Source: CF-39 sp036518215 (lineage in GTDB: Bacteria; Chloroflexota; Limnocylindria; P2-11E). Taken from it: 64,000 nt of DNA. The translations under genes and the position numbers were made by a program. The number at the start of each line of letters is the position of its first letter. Within the stretch, counting starts at the first letter, position 1. This document shows positions 34,598 through 43,203 of this stretch, in pieces. The notes beneath the pieces were generated by a model. The model worked only from the letters and a program-made list of their open reading frames with translations. It was not told the origin of the DNA and did no database searches. The stretch lies in contig DATDNP010000103.1 of the NCBI GenBank assembly GCA_036518215.1, forward strand, positions 1 to 64,000, in the 5' to 3' direction.

Positions 34598-36286
34598 TCA
34601 CATCGACTCGGGCGCGCTCACCCCCAGGACGCGGAGCGTCTGACGAAGCGTCGTCTGCACGGCCTGCACGAGGCGAAGGCGCGCCTTCGAGAGCTGCGGA
34701 TTCGCGTCGTCGACGACGCGGTGGTCGCGATAGAAGCCGTGGAACGCGCCCGCGAGCTCGAGCGCATACACCGTGAGGAGATGCACGCCGCGGTGCTCGA
34801 CGATGTCGGCGAGAAGCTCGGGGAAGCGGAGGCAGAGGCGGATGAGATCGCGCTCGCCGGGCGCGGTGAGGAGCTGCACGTCGCCGCCGTCGGCGGTCAT
34901 GCCGCGCTCGGCCGCGGTGCGGAAGATGCTCGCGATGCGCGCGTGCGCGTACTGGACGTAGTAGACGGGATTGTCGTTCGACTGCTGCACGGCGAGCTCG
35001 AAGTCGAAGTCGAGCGGTGAATCCGCGCCACGCTGCAGCAGGAAGAACCGCGCGACATCGGACCCGACGGCATCGAGCACGTCCTCGAGCAGCAGGTACT
35101 GGCCGGTGCGCCGGCCCATGCGGGTGAGGACGCCCTCCTTGAGGAAGCGCACGTACTGATAGAGCACGACCTCGAACCGGTCTGGGTCGATGCCGAGCAC
35201 CGGCAGCACGACCTTCATCTGCGCGAGGTGGTACTGCGTGTTCGCGCCCCAGACGTCGAGCTTCAGGTCCACGCCCCGATCCTCGAGGCAGAGGCGGTGA
35301 TAGGCGATGTCCGTGCCGAGGTACTTCGGGTCGCCGTTCGCGTCGACGAGGACCCACCCCTCGTCGCTCTGATCGCGCCGCATCGCGGCGGCTTCGGGCG
35401 TCTCGAAGAAGATGACCCCGTCGCGCTCCACGATGACGCCCTTCTGCTTCAGCACCTCGATCGTCTTCGCGAGGTAGCCCGACTCGATGAACGACGACTG
35501 CTTGAACCACGTGTCGTAGCGGATGCCGAACTTCCCGGTCACGCGTTGCGCGTCGGCGACGACCCAGTCGATCGCCATCGGCGCGAAGACCTTCCCCTGC
35601 TCCTCGAGCGACAGGTCGCGGTAGCGAGCGCCGTGACGCTCCTTGATCTGCGCGGCGATGTCCTTCACGTACTCGCCCTGATACCCGTCGGCGGGAAGCT
35701 CGATCTCCTCACCGAAGAGCTGCCGGTACCGCACCGCGACGGACTCGCCGAACCGCTTCACCTGCGTGCCGCCGTCCTCGACGTAGTACTCGCGCTCGAC
35801 GTCGGCACCCGCGAACGACAGGACCGACGAGAGCACGTCCCCGAGGGGGCCGCCACGCGCGTTCGCGACCGTGAGCGGACCGGTCGGGTTTGCCGAGATG
35901 AATTCGACCTGGACCTTCTTCCCCGCGAGCGTGTTCGAGCGTCCGTAGTCCTCGCCCGCCTTGGTGATCTCGAGCACCTGCGCACGAAGCCACGCGTCGT
36001 CGAGGCGGACGTTCACGAAGCCGCCGCCCGCCACTTCGACGGTCGCGATCGCGCCGCCGGTGCGCACCTGCTCGACGATCGCCTGCGCGATCTCGCGCGG
36101 CGAGCGACGGACCGTCTTCGCGAGACGCATCGCGATGCTCGTCGCGTAGTCGCCGTGCTCCGGATTCGCCGGGATCTCGACGTCGATGTCGGCGGCTTCG
36201 GTACCCTGCCACGACTTCGCGGCGGCGGCTTTCTCCAGCGCGTCGCGCAGGAGGTCGCCGACGACGACGCGCGGCGGGACGTACAT
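34598..36286 (-). CDS. argS: Arginyl-tRNA synthetase with atypical HIGH motif
   Basis: The 562-residue enzyme has the N-terminal tRNA domain, the catalytic Rossmann fold and the C-terminal anticodon-binding DALR domain (ARIASIFRTAAERG ... GAFHGFYRDHRVV). The class I motif usually reads NPTGPLHxGHxRG; here it is NPTGPLTVANARGG (residues 133-146), so HxGH has become TVAN. The KMSK-equivalent VLTRMGRRTGQYL is also a variant, as in many ArgRS. Flanks are otherwise normal and the whole gene is intact. It follows the MFS gene with a 15-bp gap in the same operon as the HtrA protease. Confidence 0.93.
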   Translation of the reverse strand: MYVPPRVVVGDLLRDALEKAAAAKSWQGTEAADIDVEIPANPEHGDYATSIAMRLAKTVRRSPREIAQAIVEQVRTGGAIATVEVAGGGFVNVRLDDAWLRAQVLEITKAGEDYGRSNTLAGKKVQVEFISANPTGPLTVANARGGPLGDVLSSVLSFAGADVEREYYVEDGGTQVKRFGESVAVRYRQLFGEEIELPADGYQGEYVKDIAAQIKERHGARYRDLSLEEQGKVFAPMAIDWVVADAQRVTGKFGIRYDTWFKQSSFIESGYLAKTIEVLKQKGVIVERDGVIFFETPEAAAMRRDQSDEGWVLVDANGDPKYLGTDIAYHRLCLEDRGVDLKLDVWGANTQYHLAQMKVVLPVLGIDPDRFEVVLYQYVRFLKEGVLTRMGRRTGQYLLLEDVLDAVGSDVARFFLLQRGADSPLDFDFELAVQQSNDNPVYYVQYAHARIASIFRTAAERGMTADGGDVQLLTAPGERDLIRLCLRFPELLADIVEHRGVHLLTVYALELAGAFHGFYRDHRVVDDANPQLSKARLRLVQAVQTTLRQTLRVLGVSAPESM

Positions 36287-36301
36287 CAGGAGCAGTGTCG
36301 C

Positions 36302-37531
36302 CTAATCGGCTTCGGGCGGCCACGCCGGGACGACGTCACCGCTCGGCTCGCGGCCGCGGAACAGCGTGAACTGCAGCGTCGCCCCGACCGTGTACCAGAA
36401 CACGAGGACGAGCACGTTCACCGTGAAGCCATCCGGTCCGAGGGCCCCGCGGATCGCGCCGGAGACGGACGAGGCGACGGCGGCGGCGACGTTCCATGCG
36501 AGCGCGAGCGTCGCGTTCGCGGCCGCACGCTCCGCCGGCGTGAAGCTCGACAGCTGGTACGCCGACCACGTCGCCTGCGTGCCGAACATGAGGAGCGCGC
36601 GCATCGCGAGCGCGCCGACCGCGACGACGACGTTCCCGGTGACCGCCGCGAGGACGGCGAAAGGCAGCGACGACACGACGACCGCGGCCACGCCGGGCAC
36701 CGCGCCGACGCGACGCGCGACGAGACGACCATGCATGAGCGCGCCGAGGCTCCCCGCGACGGCGATCGTGCCCATCGCGACGCCGATGGCGCGAAAGTCG
36801 AGCGCGAAGCGGTCGGCGAAGAAGAGATTGATGAATGGGATGAACGAACCGGCACCGAAGCCGAAGGCGACCTCGACGAGCGCGAAGCGGAAGAGGAGCC
36901 GGCCCGCGTGCGTCGCGGTGGCCTGCGCGACGGGGACGTCGCGGATGAGGAGCACCGGGACGATCGAGAGCGCGCCGACGCCGCCGCCGAGCGCGACGAG
37001 CGCACGGACCGTGAGCGCGTCGGCCTCTGCCGTGCCGAGGACGTGCGCGACGGGCGTCGCGAGCAGTCCCGCGAGGACGCTCGCGGCGAACGCGGCCATG
37101 GTCCCGAGCGCGATCTGCTGTCCGAAACGTGACGATCGGCTGCGCGCTTCGGTCGCGTCGGCGAGGAGCGCGATGCCGGAGCTCGTCGAGACGATCCCGC
37201 CGAGACCGACGAGCGCCGCCGAGACGACGAGGAGCGCGTACGCGTCCAGCGTGAGCATCCCGACGACACCTGCGCCGACGATCACGCCGCCCGAGATGAT
37301 GACGAGCTTGCGCGAGCGGCCCGGCGCGACGCGTCGCGAGACGACGACACCGATCGCGACGCCGATCGCCTGAGCGCCGACGAGCGCGCCGAGGGCGAGG
37401 CCCTCGAAGCCGAGCGCGCGGTAGAGGAAGTTCAGATAGAAGGTCGTGACGCCGAGGCCGAACGAGCCCATCGTCGCGGCCGCGATGTAGAGGAACGCGT
37501 CGCGCGGGCCGAGGCGCGCGCCGTCGGTCAG
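36302..37531 (-). CDS. MFS transporter, probable CTG start
   Basis: About 12 membrane helices make up a major-facilitator transporter of roughly 409 residues. If translation began at ATG 37471 the first helix would be truncated; the frame is open upstream and reads LTDGARLGPRDAFLYIAAATMGS, completing helix 1. No ATG, GTG or TTG is available there. CTG at 37531 overlaps the protease stop as CTGA, just like the ATGA/GTGA/TTGA overlaps elsewhere in this window. The substrate is unknown. It lies between the HtrA protease and argS. Confidence 0.85.
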   Translation of the reverse strand: MTDGARLGPRDAFLYIAAATMGSFGLGVTTFYLNFLYRALGFEGLALGALVGAQAIGVAIGVVVSRRVAPGRSRKLVIISGGVIVGAGVVGMLTLDAYALLVVSAALVGLGGIVSTSSGIALLADATEARSRSSRFGQQIALGTMAAFAASVLAGLLATPVAHVLGTAEADALTVRALVALGGGVGALSIVPVLLIRDVPVAQATATHAGRLLFRFALVEVAFGFGAGSFIPFINLFFADRFALDFRAIGVAMGTIAVAGSLGALMHGRLVARRVGAVPGVAAVVVSSLPFAVLAAVTGNVVVAVGALAMRALLMFGTQATWSAYQLSSFTPAERAAANATLALAWNVAAAVASSVSGAIRGALGPDGFTVNVLVLVFWYTVGATLQFTLFRGREPSGDVVPAWPPEAD

Positions 37532-38691
37532 GGGTTTGGCGCGCGGCCCAGCGTCAGGTCGACGACCTGGGTCTGCCCGTTGCGGATCACCGTGAGCTTG
37601 ACCTTATCGCCGGGCCGGGTCTTCGCCATGATCGAGGTGAGCGGGTGGTCCTGGTCGATCTGCTGGTCGTTCACCTTCGTGATGATGTCGCCCGGCTTGA
37701 GGCCGGCCTGGGCCCCCGGCGACCCGGACACGACCGTATCCACGCTCACGCCGGTCGTCCCGCTCGGCAGGTTGAGGGAGATCGCCTGCCGCTGCGTCAC
37801 GGGGAGGTAGAAGATGCCGATGTAGCCGCGGACGACCTCGCCGTTCTTGATGAGCTCGTTCGCGATGTCGCGGATCGTGTTGCTCGAGACGGCGAATCCA
37901 AGACCCTGCGCGATCGTGTCGGTCTGCGGGTTCACCTCGACGAGCGTGTTCATACCGACGACCTGCTTCGCGGCGATCCAGATGAGCGGTCCGCCGGAGT
38001 TGCCGGGGTTGATCGCGGCATCGGTCTGGAGCATGTCCTCGAGGAAGACGTCCTGGCTCTCCTGCACCCGCCGGCCCTTCGCCGAGATCACCCCTTCGGT
38101 CACGGTGTTCTGGTACTCACCGAGCGGGCTGCCGATCGCGATGACGTGCGCCCCGACGGGCGCACTGTCGGAATTCGCGAGCGGCGCGGCCGTGAGCCCC
38201 TGCGCCGGAACGCGGAGCACCGCGATGTCCGTCTGCGCGTCGCGGCCGACGAGCGTGGCCTTCACGGTGCGGTTGTCGCTGAAGATGACGTTGAACGACG
38301 CGCCGACACCGGTTCCGCGCGCGTTCTCGACGACGTGGTTGTTCGTGACGATGAAGCCCTGTTGCGCGTCGATCACGAAGCCCGAGCCGCTCGACTCGGC
38401 CTGCCCGTTCTGCGCGTAGTTCACGACGGTGACGACGGCAGGAAGGAGATCCTTCACGACGTCGACCGTCGTGTCGGCACCTGAGGGGACGACCACGGGC
38501 GCGGTCGACGGAAGGGACGAGGGGCTGGGGGTCGCGAGCGACGCGAGGTCGCCTGGCGTCCGCCCCGACACGACGGTCGCGACCGCTCCGCCGGCGACAC
38601 CTCCGAGGATCACGCCGGCGAGGAGCAGCGCGGCAGCGCTGGGACCTCTTGACCCCGACGGACGCGGGCTCGTGTAGACCGGTTCAGACAT
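37528..38691 (-). CDS. HtrA/DegP-like serine protease with PDZ domain
   Basis: The 387-residue protein has one N-terminal membrane helix (about 18-40), a Ser/Pro/Thr linker, a trypsin-like domain with His119 (TNNHVV), Asp155 (DAQTDIAVLR) and Ser232 (GNSGGPL), and a C-terminal PDZ domain (about 285-385, GSPGAQAGLKPGDIITKVN). It degrades or refolds damaged proteins on the outer face of the membrane. It is 20 bp downstream of the glucanotransferase gene on the same strand. Confidence 0.95.
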   Translation of the reverse strand: MSEPVYTSPRPSGSRGPSAAALLLAGVILGGVAGGAVATVVSGRTPGDLASLATPSPSSLPSTAPVVVPSGADTTVDVVKDLLPAVVTVVNYAQNGQAESSGSGFVIDAQQGFIVTNNHVVENARGTGVGASFNVIFSDNRTVKATLVGRDAQTDIAVLRVPAQGLTAAPLANSDSAPVGAHVIAIGSPLGEYQNTVTEGVISAKGRRVQESQDVFLEDMLQTDAAINPGNSGGPLIWIAAKQVVGMNTLVEVNPQTDTIAQGLGFAVSSNTIRDIANELIKNGEVVRGYIGIFYLPVTQRQAISLNLPSGTTGVSVDTVVSGSPGAQAGLKPGDIITKVNDQQIDQDHPLTSIMAKTRPGDKVKLTVIRNGQTQVVDLTLGRAPNP

Positions 38692-38711
38692 CGACTACCG
38701 CCCTGGAGGTG

Positions 38712-40874
38712 CTATCTCCTCGGACGTCCGGCAGTTTCAGTGCCGGGCGCCGTCGCCTTCCGGCGACGCGCGGTGGGTCGCATCACCTCGGGCTCCACCA
38801 TCTGGCCGACGGCCGTCCCGCGGATCTCGAGGTCGACGTGGCCGTCCGGCTCGATCTCGACGGTCCAGCTCATGGCGATCTCGAGCTCCTGATAGATGCG
38901 CTCGAAGCCCTGCTCGGAGTTGGAGATCGCGTAGATCGGCTTCGTGGCGACCACGGCCGGCGGCTCGACGGCGAAGGTGAGATCGAAGTGATGCGAGCCC
39001 GAGTGGATCTGCACCTCGGACGTGTTCTTCACCTCGATCGGCTTCCCGGCCGTCGTCTTCTTCGCGCCGAGCGCGATCGTGTCATTCGGATCGCCTTCGT
39101 TCAGCAGACCGATGTTCGAGGCGCTCGTGAAGCTCACCTCGATCGGCTCCTCGCCATCGTTCCGCAGCCGGTAGCGAACGCCCGCCGCGAGCCCTTCGTC
39201 CGCGATCCGGATGTCCTTCCTGATGCCGAGGCCGGGCACCGACGCGAGCAGCTTCGCCGGCGGCTCGAGCGTGAGGCTCACCGTGCGCGCCTCGCGCTGT
39301 GGCGACAGCGTGTAGAAGGCGGAGTGCAGATCGACCGGCTCGCCCTTCTTCGGGCTGAACGAGTCCTGGAAGAATCCGCGGCGCGCGCTGTCGTACTCGA
39401 GCAGCTTCGAAAGCCCGCGCTCCTTCGCGCGCACGCCCTCATGGATGGACTTCGTGTCCTTCTCCGCGGACTTGCCCACGGTCACCTTGCCGCTCTTCTC
39501 GGCGCGGCGCAGATCCTCGTGCTCCGCCTCCGGGCGTCGCGCGAGCGTATCGATGAGGTTCGTCGCGGACGGGTAGAGGTCCCACTCGATGATCGAGCCG
39601 CCCTGCACGTGGACGAACACCGCGCCGGTGTTGCCGCGGAAGATGTACTCGTCGTACCCGTCGACGTCGTAGTCGCGCTGCTCGCCCGCGGCGACGCGGC
39701 GCTCGGAAAGGATGCGCTCGGCCTTCAGGAGCGAGGCGTACGCGTCGGCCCGCAGGTGCGGGAAGTAGATCCCGCCGAAGACCCCGTGCCAGTACACATC
39801 GTTCCCCTGCGCGCGCCACAGGTTCTGCTGCGCCTGCCGGACCTCCTGCGACGCGTCGAGGATGCTGCGGCGCGCGAGCTCCTCCGAGACGATGAGCATC
39901 CGCTTGTGGAGCGCGTTCGCCTCCGGGTACTTCGCGAAGAAGTTGCGCCAGAGCGGCGCGGCCACGAGCGACTCGAGCTCTTCGCCGAGCTTGTTCCGCG
40001 CCTGGGTGTAGCGGCGTGACGCCTGCGTGTCGAATGCCCACGCGCCCATCTCCGGATACGAGCCACCCGGGATGTAGATGCGGCGCGCGGGCTTCTGGAA
40101 GATCCAGGCGTCCTCGAGCGTCGCGGTCTGGATGAAGTCGGCCTGCGCGATCGCGCTGAAGAACTGCTCGAGCCAGCCGTCCTTGTGGACGCGCTGGTAC
40201 GTGCCGGGCCACGCGCCGAACTTCTCGCCGTCGTCGGCGTACACGACGAGCCGCGCGCCCTCGGCGTGGCGCTCGCGCAGCTCCTTGATCGTCGCGTTCA
40301 CGTCCTTGAACGGGATGAGGTACCGGAGCTTCATGCTCCCGGGAAACACGACGAGCGGCAGGCCCTGGTCCTCGGTGATGTACGACTCGCCGGTCTCTTC
40401 CTTCTTCAGGCCGGCGCGGAGGAAGTGCTCGTCGTCGAGCACCGTGTACGCGACGCCGGCCTCGGCCATGAGCGAGGGCACATGCGGCTCCCAGACGCGC
40501 TCGGTGAGCCACGCGCCGAGAGGACGCTGCCCGAAGACGGCGTGCACGCGGTCCGAGAGCGCGCGGATCTGCGCGACGGCATCGCGTCGCGGGACGCCGA
40601 CGAGGACCGGCTCGTAGTAGCCACCCGAGAGGAGCTCGATCTGCCCGCGGCGGATGAGGTCGGAGAGGTCGCCGATGACGTCGGGGCGGTTCTTCTCGAG
40701 CCAGTCGAGAAGCGGACCGGAGAAGTGAAGGCTCGCTTTCACCTCTGGATGGCGGTACAGCGCGGCGACGAGCGGCGCATACGCACGCTCGGTCACATCG
40801 GAGAAGACATTCGGGAAGTTCCCGGCCGGCTGGTGCTGGTGGAAGACCAGCGCCAATCGCAGGCGATCGGCCAC
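38712..40874 (-). CDS. GH57 4-alpha-glucanotransferase / alpha-amylase
   Basis: The 720-residue enzyme has the GH57 start LALVFHQHQPAGNF, the catalytic nucleophile Glu125 in WLTERVWEP and the acid/base Asp214 in YADDGEKFGAWPG, matching the spacing in the Thermococcus glucanotransferase. The C-terminal half holds the DUF1925/DUF1926 beta domains. It would rearrange alpha-1,4-glucans in glycogen metabolism; the branching enzyme of the same family lies 3 kb away. GTG 40874 has a TAAAAT box 8 nt upstream. Confidence 0.92.
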   Translation of the reverse strand: MADRLRLALVFHQHQPAGNFPNVFSDVTERAYAPLVAALYRHPEVKASLHFSGPLLDWLEKNRPDVIGDLSDLIRRGQIELLSGGYYEPVLVGVPRRDAVAQIRALSDRVHAVFGQRPLGAWLTERVWEPHVPSLMAEAGVAYTVLDDEHFLRAGLKKEETGESYITEDQGLPLVVFPGSMKLRYLIPFKDVNATIKELRERHAEGARLVVYADDGEKFGAWPGTYQRVHKDGWLEQFFSAIAQADFIQTATLEDAWIFQKPARRIYIPGGSYPEMGAWAFDTQASRRYTQARNKLGEELESLVAAPLWRNFFAKYPEANALHKRMLIVSEELARRSILDASQEVRQAQQNLWRAQGNDVYWHGVFGGIYFPHLRADAYASLLKAERILSERRVAAGEQRDYDVDGYDEYIFRGNTGAVFVHVQGGSIIEWDLYPSATNLIDTLARRPEAEHEDLRRAEKSGKVTVGKSAEKDTKSIHEGVRAKERGLSKLLEYDSARRGFFQDSFSPKKGEPVDLHSAFYTLSPQREARTVSLTLEPPAKLLASVPGLGIRKDIRIADEGLAAGVRYRLRNDGEEPIEVSFTSASNIGLLNEGDPNDTIALGAKKTTAGKPIEVKNTSEVQIHSGSHHFDLTFAVEPPAVVATKPIYAISNSEQGFERIYQELEIAMSWTVEIEPDGHVDLEIRGTAVGQMVEPEVMRPTARRRKATAPGTETAGRPRR

Positions 40875-40995
40875 TTCGCACGATTTTACCGCAGATGGCG
40901 CTCAGGCACACGCTGCGTACGCATCGCGTACTCAAAGCCTGTCTGTATGTACCGATGCTCGACAATCGAAGGACGATGAGCGACAGTCCCTACAG

Positions 40996-41676
40996 ATGAA
41001 GGGGCGTAGGCGTCGTCTGGGCGGACTCTTCTTGCTCACTTCGCTGCTTCTCGCGGCCTGTACGCCCGCAGAAACGGTCCGGATCTCGCCGTCGCCAAGC
41101 ACGACGCCGTCGAGGACGTCGGCGGCGCCGGCGACGACGCCCGCGGCGTCGCGCACCCCGTCTCCGACCCCCTCGCCGAGCGCCAGCGCGACGGCGTCAC
41201 CGACGACGAGCCCGGGCAGCACCCCCGCGGCCGCGTGCGCGCCGCAGCAGGGCGGCTCGAGCGCGAACCGCGTGCTGCTCACGGCGATGCGCGTGGCCCA
41301 CAACCCTGGGTTTGACCGCGTCGTCTTCGAATTCAGCCCGACCGACCGCGGCGTGGGCAGCTACGGCGTGCCGCCCTTCCGGATCGAGGTCGCCGACGCG
41401 TTCTCAGGGCCGAGCGGGCTGCCGGTGACGGTCGCCGGGAACGCCCACTTCCGGGTCGTCTTCCAGAACACCGACGCGCATACGAACGCCGGACAGAGCA
41501 CGCTCGCGTCGTCCGATCTCACCCCGAGCACGCCGCTCGCGAAAGAGGTGAAGATCGTCGAGGACTTCGAGGCGACCGTGCAGGCCGGTATCGGCCTCGA
41601 CCATCTGGTCTGCCCGTCGGTCCTGACGCTCTCCGGGCCGGTCCGCGTCGTGTTCGACTTCCCGACACCCCCCTGA
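40996..41676 (+). CDS. Lipoprotein with AMIN-like domain
   Basis: The 226-residue protein has a lipobox LLAAC (Cys about 22), a 60-residue Ser/Pro/Thr linker and a C-terminal beta-domain (VLLTAMRVAHNPGFDRVVFEF ... VRVVFDFP) of the AMIN-like type seen in actinobacterial cell-surface proteins. AMIN domains can bind peptidoglycan or carry other domains to the wall; none is fused here. It diverges from the glucanotransferase gene. Confidence 0.75.
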   Translation: MKGRRRRLGGLFLLTSLLLAACTPAETVRISPSPSTTPSRTSAAPATTPAASRTPSPTPSPSASATASPTTSPGSTPAAACAPQQGGSSANRVLLTAMRVAHNPGFDRVVFEFSPTDRGVGSYGVPPFRIEVADAFSGPSGLPVTVAGNAHFRVVFQNTDAHTNAGQSTLASSDLTPSTPLAKEVKIVEDFEATVQAGIGLDHLVCPSVLTLSGPVRVVFDFPTPP

Positions 41677-41721
41677 ATCAGCGATAATCGAGGCTCCGCA
41701 CTAGCGAAGGGGAGTTTCCAC

Positions 41722-42486
41722 GTGGCCGACGAACAGAAGATCGCCATCCGTCCGCGCGCCCTCACCGGCAAGAAGGTGAGCCGTCTCCGCCGTGAAGGCG
41801 TCCTGCCGGGCGTCGTCTTCGGTGGCCACAAGGACTCCACTCCCGTCGAGACCGATATGCGCGAGTTCGAGCGCGGCTACCGCCGCTGGGGCTCGACGAC
41901 CCTCGTCACGCTCGAGGGCCTGCCGGATGGCAGCGTCGCGGCCCTCATCCACGACGTCTCGCGCAGCACGCTCACCGGCCGTCTCCTCCACGTCGACTTC
42001 CAGCGCGTGTCGCTCACCGAGAAGGTGCACGCGGAGGTCCCGCTCCACTTCGTCGGCGAGTCGCCCGCGGTGAAGGGCGGCGGCGTGCTCGTGCACGCGA
42101 TGAGCGAGGTGAACGTCGAAGCGTTCCCGCAGGACATCCCCCACTCGATCTCGGTCGACCTCGCGAAGCTCGTCGAGATCGACGACTCCCTGTACATCCG
42201 CGATCTCGTCGTCGACGCATCGAAGGTGAAGGTCCTCGACGATGGCGACGAGCTCGTCGTCCGCGTCGTTCCGGTGCGCGTCGAGGAGGAGGCCAAGCCC
42301 GCCGCTGCCGCCGCCGAGGGTGTCGAGGCCGCAGAGGGCGAGGCCGCGGCTGTCGCAGGCGAAGGCGCGCCTGCCGCCGCTGGCGCGAAGCCTGGCGCAG
42401 CCCCCGGCGCGAAGCCCGGTGCCGCGCCCGCCGCTGGCGCCGCGCCGAAGCCCGGCGCCGCGACGCCTCCACCGAAGAAGAGCTAG
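41722..42486 (+). CDS. rplY: 50S ribosomal protein bL25 (general stress protein Ctc form)
   Basis: The 254-residue protein has the 5S-RNA-binding bL25 N-domain (RPRALTGKKVSRLRREGVLPGVVFG) and the TL5/CTC C-domain (about 95-190, VHAEVPLHFVGESPAVKGGGVL). The last 60 residues are an Ala/Pro/Gly/Lys-rich tail, longer than usual. It has the CTC (two-domain) form. GTG 41722 follows GGGGAG by 6 nt. Confidence 0.93.
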   Translation: MADEQKIAIRPRALTGKKVSRLRREGVLPGVVFGGHKDSTPVETDMREFERGYRRWGSTTLVTLEGLPDGSVAALIHDVSRSTLTGRLLHVDFQRVSLTEKVHAEVPLHFVGESPAVKGGGVLVHAMSEVNVEAFPQDIPHSISVDLAKLVEIDDSLYIRDLVVDASKVKVLDDGDELVVRVVPVRVEEEAKPAAAAAEGVEAAEGEAAAVAGEGAPAAAGAKPGAAPGAKPGAAPAAGAAPKPGAATPPPKKS

Positions 42487-42521
42487 CGACCCGCGACGCG
42501 CCGAGCGCCGAGGAGGGTCGC

Positions 42522-43193
42522 GTGAGCGAACAGGGTTGGAGGGCGTTCCTCGAGGCCGAGGGCGTCGACGACTGGGTCGTGCTGCACGGCGGGGCTGTGG
42601 CCGTCTTCCGCGTGGGCTCGCTCGCTCGGGGTGCGCAGCTCGCTGCCGAGATCGCTGGGGTGCCCGGCATGGCGGAGTGCCGCCCACTGCTCACCGTCGC
42701 AGCCGACCACGTGAGCGTGAGGCTGACCCGCGGGGTGCTTCGCTTGGAGCCCGTCCATGTCGAGCTCGCGCGCGCTGTCTCCGCCGTGGCGAGAGCGAGA
42801 GGCGCGGTCGCGGACCGGAGCGCCGTCCACAGCGTGCAGGTCGCGATCGCGGCAAAGCCCGACACGATAGACGTCGAGTTCTGGCGCGCGGTCCTGGGGT
42901 ACGTCCCGCTGGCGGAAGACAACGCGATCGACCCGCTCGGCCATGGCTCGACCGTCTGGATGCAAGAGCTCGACACGGCGAAGCCGCTCCGGCACGCGAT
43001 GCACATCGACGTGTCGGTCAGCCGCGAGCACGCCCCGTCACGACTCGCAGCGGCGATCGCCGCGGGTGGCCGCATCGTCGACGCGTCAGCGGCGCCCGAG
43101 TTCTGGATCCTCGCTGACCGCGCCGGCAACAAGGTGTGCATCGCGCCGTGGCCCGACGGCGCGAAGAAGGACGAGCCTCCGGACCACAGGTGA
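42522..43193 (+). CDS. Pterin-dehydratase-like / VOC fusion protein
   Basis: The 223-residue protein has an N-terminal half resembling 4a-hydroxytetrahydrobiopterin dehydratase (about 30-95) fused to a VOC/glyoxalase-like half (about 105-215, VEFWRAVLGYVP, EFWILADRAGNKVCIAP). Dehydratases normally have HHP and a second His in the following strand; here the sites read CRP and LTR, so activity of the first half is doubtful. VOC proteins of this kind often bind metals, antibiotics or small molecules. It is separated from bL25 by 35 bp. Confidence 0.7.
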   Translation: MSEQGWRAFLEAEGVDDWVVLHGGAVAVFRVGSLARGAQLAAEIAGVPGMAECRPLLTVAADHVSVRLTRGVLRLEPVHVELARAVSAVARARGAVADRSAVHSVQVAIAAKPDTIDVEFWRAVLGYVPLAEDNAIDPLGHGSTVWMQELDTAKPLRHAMHIDVSVSREHAPSRLAAAIAAGGRIVDASAAPEFWILADRAGNKVCIAPWPDGAKKDEPPDHR

Positions 43194-43203
43194 CCGCGTC
43201 CGA

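Noticed and set aside
40914..40923. The palindrome TGCGTACGCA between the glucanotransferase and the AMIN-like lipoprotein
   Set aside because: Ten-base GC-rich palindromes arise readily here and it does not line up with either promoter.
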